Both the position numbers and the translations under genes were made by a program. From Zhihengliuella sp. (GTDB taxonomy: Bacteria > Actinomycetota > Actinomycetes > Actinomycetales > Micrococcaceae), in the NCBI RefSeq assembly GCF_031178195.1, contig NZ_JAPSJL010000003.1, positions 310,001 through 374,000 on the forward strand: a stretch of 64,000 nucleotides of DNA. Reading direction: 5' to 3'. Below the pieces are notes generated by a model. That model saw only the letters and a program-made list of their open reading frames with translations. It was not told the origin of the DNA and ran no database searches. Below are positions 60,833 to 64,000 of the stretch, in pieces. Position 1 is the stretch's first letter; the number at the start of each line of letters is the position of its first letter.

Positions 60833-61324
60833 ATGGAACGGATCGTGCAGCGGGGCCTGTACTTCGACGAGCTCGTGCCCGGGACCCTCTACGACCACCG
60901 TCCAGGCCGGACCCTCACCGAGGCGGACAACGTCCTCTTCACCACCCTGACCATGAACACGCAGTCCCTCCACCTGGACGCGGCCTGGAGCCGCACCCAG
61001 CCGTTCGGGCAGCCCCTAGTCAACTCGATGCTCACCCTGTCCACGCTCGTCGGGCTCTCCGTGGCGCAGCTGACACAGGGGACCATCATCGGCCAGCTGG
61101 GCCTGACGGACATCCGCTTCCCGCACCCGGTGTTCCACGGGGACACGCTCTACGCCGAGACCGAGATCGTCGAGGCCCGGCCGTCGTCGTCCCGGCCGGG
61201 CCAGGGCGTGGTGACGATGAGGCACACCGGCCGCAACCAGGACGACGTCGTCGTCGCCGAGGCGACCCGCACCTGCCTGATGTGGACGCGGGAGGCGCAC
61301 GAGCAGCACGGGACGGAGTCGTGA
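60833..61324 (+). CDS. MaoC-like hydratase
   Basis: This 163-aa hot-dog protein ([30 protein letters not shown], catalytic Asp/His positions; [17 protein letters not shown]) is of the MaoC type. Between carboxylase and lyase genes it probably hydrates 3-methylglutaconyl-CoA or itaconyl/mesaconyl-CoA, as for Rv2499c. TAGGAGGACGG precedes the ATG. Confidence 0.82.
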   Translation: MERIVQRGLYFDELVPGTLYDHRPGRTLTEADNVLFTTLTMNTQSLHLDAAWSRTQPFGQPLVNSMLTLSTLVGLSVAQLTQGTIIGQLGLTDIRFPHPVFHGDTLYAETEIVEARPSSSRPGQGVVTMRHTGRNQDDVVVAEATRTCLMWTREAHEQHGTES

Positions 61325-62172
61325 CGGGCCGGCACGAGGACCGGTTCGACCTCGGACCGGCGATCCTCTTCTGCCCGGCGGACCGCCCGGAGCGCTATCC
61401 CAAGGCGGCCGGGCGCGCCGACGCCGTCATCCTCGACCTGGAGGACGCCGTGCTGCCGGCGGACCGCGCCGACGCCCGCTGGGCACTGCTGGCGAACCCG
61501 CAGGATCCGGCTCGCACCATCGTCCGGGTGAACCCCGTGGGCACGGAGGACTTCGCCCGGGACCTGGCCTGCCTGGCCGAGTCCGAGTACCGGTACGTCA
61601 TGCTGGCCAAGACCGAGGCGCCGGAGCAGGTGCGGGCGCTCGCCGACTACCGAGTGGTCGCGCTCTGCGAGACCGCGCTCGGCGTCGTCAACGCGCCGGC
61701 CCTCGCCGCCGAGGCGAACGTCGTCGCACTGATGTGGGGCGCGGAGGATCTCGTCGCCTCCCTCGGCGGGACGGCCAGCCGGCACGACGCCGCCACGGGC
61801 GCCACGGGGCTGGGCCCCTACCGTTCCGTGCCCCTGCAGGCTCGGGCGCAGGTGCGGCTCGCGGCCGCCGCATACGGCAAGGCGGCAATCGACTCGGTGT
61901 ATCTGGACCTCCAGGACACCGCCGGCCTGACCGCTGAGGTGAGCGACGCCGTCGCGCAGGGCTTCACCGCCACCGCCTGCATCCACCCCGGGCAGGTGAC
62001 GGTCATCCGCGACGGCTACGCGCCCACCCCGGAGCAGCTCCAGTGGGCGCGGGGGCTGCTCGCCGAGGCCGAGACACAGACCGGCGCGTTCCGCTACGAG
62101 GGACAGATGGTCGACGAGGTAGTGCTCAAGAAGGCCCGCCTCCTGGCCGCGCGCGGGAGACTGGACCCATGA
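61321..62172 (+). CDS. CitE-like beta-hydroxyacyl-CoA lyase
   Basis: This 283-aa TIM-barrel protein of the HpcH/HpaI/CitE family has [13 protein letters not shown] (metal and substrate loop), [11 protein letters not shown] and [12 protein letters not shown]. It cleaves a C-C bond in a malyl-type CoA ester. The M. tuberculosis counterpart Rv2498c was reported to cleave (R)-HMG-CoA and citramalyl-CoA, serving leucine and itaconate breakdown; this protein occupies the same place in the same gene order. GTG overlaps the MaoC gene by 4 nt. Confidence 0.85.
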   Translation: MTGRHEDRFDLGPAILFCPADRPERYPKAAGRADAVILDLEDAVLPADRADARWALLANPQDPARTIVRVNPVGTEDFARDLACLAESEYRYVMLAKTEAPEQVRALADYRVVALCETALGVVNAPALAAEANVVALMWGAEDLVASLGGTASRHDAATGATGLGPYRSVPLQARAQVRLAAAAYGKAAIDSVYLDLQDTAGLTAEVSDAVAQGFTATACIHPGQVTVIRDGYAPTPEQLQWARGLLAEAETQTGAFRYEGQMVDEVVLKKARLLAARGRLDP

Positions 62173-62561
62173 AATCAGTAGTCGGTGCGGCGCTCGGCGC
62201 CGTCCTCGCCCTCGGGGCGTTTCCCTTCCTCTACAAGATGTGGTCCGACGACCTGCGGTTCAGGGCCCTCCGGGGCGACGCCGGATTCCCGGAGATCATC
62301 CTGCTGGAGGCCGTTCCGGGCCTCGTCCTGGCACTGAGTCTGCTGCTGGTCTACGTCTGGGGCAGGCCCAGCCGCTGGGCCGGCGGGGTCGGGCTGGTCG
62401 TCGGCGCGGCGGCAGTCGCCGTCACCTGGCTCGTGATGGGTCGGCTCCAGTACTGGTCGGTCGGGCTGGAATCCCAGTTGCTCATGGGCTCCGGACTGGC
62501 GCTCGGCTATCTGGCGGCGCTGATCGTCGGCGGCCGTAGGCCTCAGTCGGAGAGTTCGTAG
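62169..62561 (+). CDS. Small integral membrane protein
   Basis: This 130-aa protein has four hydrophobic helices (about 3-20, 42-62, 70-90, 103-123) and no known motif. It overlaps the lyase gene by 4 nt (ATGA) and the converging response regulator gene by 19 nt. It may belong to the acyl-CoA operon or only be read from it; function unknown. Confidence 0.65.
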   Translation: MKSVVGAALGAVLALGAFPFLYKMWSDDLRFRALRGDAGFPEIILLEAVPGLVLALSLLLVYVWGRPSRWAGGVGLVVGAAAVAVTWLVMGRLQYWSVGLESQLLMGSGLALGYLAALIVGGRRPQSESS

Positions 62562-63208
62562 CGGCGCTCGGGCCGACCGATCGTCCCGTACTTCAGATTG
62601 ACCCTCGCCCTTCCGGACTCGACGAGGAACTCCAAGTACCGGCGGATCGTGACGCGTGCCGCGCCGAGCGCCTCCGCCGTCTCGGCCGCGGACACGTCGC
62701 CGTCGACCTCGGCCAGGAACGATTCGACCAAGTCGAGCGTCTCCCGGCTGTAGCCCTTGGGGGGCCGGCTGGGGCCCGCGCCCGCCCCGAACAGCCGGTC
62801 CAGGTCGGACTGAGCCGTCGTCCGGCCTGCACTGAGACTGCCCGAGACCCGCCGGTAGTGCTCGAGTTTGTCGCGCAGGTCCGTCGCCTTGAAGGGCTTG
62901 ATGAGGTAGTGCACGATCCCGCCCCGCATCGCACGGCGCACCGTGTCGGCCTCACGTGCCGCGGACACCACGATGACATCGGTTGCGTCGGAGATCTCCC
63001 GGATCCGCGGGAGCAGGTCCAGCCCGAAGACATCCGGGAGATAGATGTCGAGCAGGACCAGATCCGGCAGGAGGCGGCGCACCGCCGTCAGTGCGTCCGC
63101 CCCGGTGTGCGCCGTACCCACCACCTCGAAACCCGGAGTCCCCGCCACGAATCCGGCGTGGACGCGGGCGACCATGAAGTCGTCGTCGACGATCAGTACT
63201 CGACTCAT
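62543..63208 (-). CDS. CitB/DcuR-type response regulator
   Basis: This 221-aa regulator has a receiver domain (LIVDDDFMVARVHAGFV; phospho-acceptor D54 in LVLLDIYLPDVFG; K in YLIKPF) and a C-terminal HTH (SAAETAEALGAARVTIRRYLEFL), as in regulators of citrate or C4-dicarboxylate carriers. The stop of the kinase gene overlaps its start by 4 nt. Confidence 0.9.
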   Translation of the reverse strand: MSRVLIVDDDFMVARVHAGFVAGTPGFEVVGTAHTGADALTAVRRLLPDLVLLDIYLPDVFGLDLLPRIREISDATDVIVVSAAREADTVRRAMRGGIVHYLIKPFKATDLRDKLEHYRRVSGSLSAGRTTAQSDLDRLFGAGAGPSRPPKGYSRETLDLVESFLAEVDGDVSAAETAEALGAARVTIRRYLEFLVESGRARVNLKYGTIGRPERRYELSD

Positions 63209-64000
63209 CGGCCCTCCCGCCTGAACTCAGCAGTGAAGACGGCCCCGCCCCGGTTCTCGACGCGCACGTCTCCACCGTGCCGCCGGCAGAGTGCTCGGAC
63301 GATCGCCAGGCCGTAGCCACGCTCGGACCGCGGCCCCGTCTTGGTGCTGAATCCCCGGCGGAAGATCGAGGGCAGGTCGGTGTCGGAGATCCCCGGCCCG
63401 GAATCGGCGACGACGCACCGCAGCAGGTTGGGGAGGTCCATGAGCTCCACGTGCACGCGCGGATCCGGCGTCCGGGCGCAGGCGTCGATGGCGTTGTCGG
63501 CCAGATTGCCGACGACGGCGGCGACGTCCCGGGAGAGCTCGTCGCCGATCCGGCCGAGCGACGATCCGTCCGATACCGACAGGCGCACGCCACGTTCGGC
63601 GGCCAGGCTCGACTTCGCGATGAGGACTGCTGCGACCGTTGGATCGCCGACCCGTTCGGTGACCCCGTCGCGGAACGCCGTCCGGTCCTGCTCCAGCCCA
63701 TCGATGTAGTGGATGACCTCGTCGTACTCGCGCAGCTGGACCAACCCCGAGATCGTATGGAGCTGGTTGGCGAACTCGTGAGTCTGCGCGCGGAGCATCT
63801 CCGTGGTCGCACGCGTCGTCCCGAGTTCGCGTTCGAGTGTCTCCAGTTCGGTCCGGTCCCGCAGCGTGGTGACCCGGCCCTCGACCCGATTGCCGCTGAC
63901 GATCGGCCGCCGGTTGACCACGATGAGCCGGCTCCCGGCCAGGACCAGCTCGTCGGTGACGCTCTCATCCGAGGTCAGCGCGTCGACGACCTCGTCAGGG
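63205..64000 (-). CDS. CitA/DcuS-type sensor kinase, 5' end outside the window
   Basis: The frame is open to base 64000, so the N-terminal sensor domains are cut off; 265 residues are visible. They show the end of a PAS domain (DELVLAGSRLIVVNRRP), the phosphorylation helix with THEFANQLHTISGLVQL, an N box NLADNAIDAC and a G box DSGPGIS. Kinases of this type sense extracellular di- or tricarboxylates. The likely regulated transporter must lie to the right. Confidence 0.88.
   Translation of the reverse strand, partial: PDEVVDALTSDESVTDELVLAGSRLIVVNRRPIVSGNRVEGRVTTLRDRTELETLERELGTTRATTEMLRAQTHEFANQLHTISGLVQLREYDEVIHYIDGLEQDRTAFRDGVTERVGDPTVAAVLIAKSSLAAERGVRLSVSDGSSLGRIGDELSRDVAAVVGNLADNAIDACARTPDPRVHVELMDLPNLLRCVVADSGPGISDTDLPSIFRRGFSTKTGPRSERGYGLAIVRALCRRHGGDVRVENRGGAVFTAEFRREGR

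Noticed and set aside
1-64000. Restriction-modification, CBASS, retron or other named defence genes
   Set aside because: I saw no methyltransferase, reverse transcriptase, TIR, nucleotidyltransferase-effector or similar motifs among the supported genes.

Overview
The window is high-GC DNA from an actinobacterium. Strong Shine-Dalgarno sites, many GTG/TTG starts, 4-nt stop/start overlaps, leaderless-looking -10 boxes and the order M23 peptidase / rpsB-tsf-pyrH-frr-cdsA all fit Actinomycetota, most plausibly a Micrococcales (Micrococcaceae-like) genome. The genus cannot be fixed from this sequence alone.

Bases 1 to about 25,230 are the right-hand part of an integrated siphophage. The genes run left to right as a standard late module: zinc-ribbon protein, HNH endonuclease, small terminase, a large terminase split into separate ATPase and nuclease genes, portal, MuF-like protein, scaffold, HK97-type major capsid protein, head-tail connectors, tail terminator, major tail protein, tail assembly chaperone pair with a -1 frameshift site, tape measure (1,062 aa), distal tail and hub proteins, several minor tail proteins, lysis genes (M15-type endolysin and holin-like protein), and a repeat-bearing tail fibre. 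Beyond it lies a two-gene reverse-strand operon with its own consensus promoter and operator-like repeats, a small divergent gene, and a 3' tRNA fragment (CAU anticodon loop plus intact T arm) that is probably attR. A small two-membrane-segment gene lies antisense between the tail chaperone and tape measure genes. Integrase, repressor and replication genes must lie to the left of the window.

From 25.3 kb the sequence is host chromosome. It has a GT4 glycosyltransferase, an M23 peptidase, rpsB-tsf, pyrH-frr-cdsA and a DivIVA-like protein with an internal duplication. Then come two divergent transport units around a LytS/LytTR two-component system: each pairs a small DUF485-type protein with a sodium:solute (acetate/monocarboxylate-type) symporter. 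A branched-chain keto-acid dehydrogenase operon (E1 alpha, E1 beta, E2) follows, with a CRP/GlxR-type palindrome upstream. Next are an oligopeptide ABC transporter (binding protein, two permeases, fused double ATPase) and a sucrose/fructoside-type ABC transporter with a GH32 fructosidase and a LacI repressor.

The right end holds a TetR regulator divergent from a five-gene acyl-CoA operon (carboxylase beta and alpha, acyl-CoA dehydrogenase, MaoC hydratase, CitE-like lyase). Its order matches the M. tuberculosis accD1-accA1-fadE19-Rv2499c-citE leucine/itaconate cluster. A small membrane protein and a CitA/CitB-type two-component system, cut by the window edge, close the region. The bkd operon and this operon together would carry branched-chain amino acids from keto-acid to acetyl-CoA and acetoacetate. 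The acetate-type symporters and peptide transporter would supply related carbon sources.
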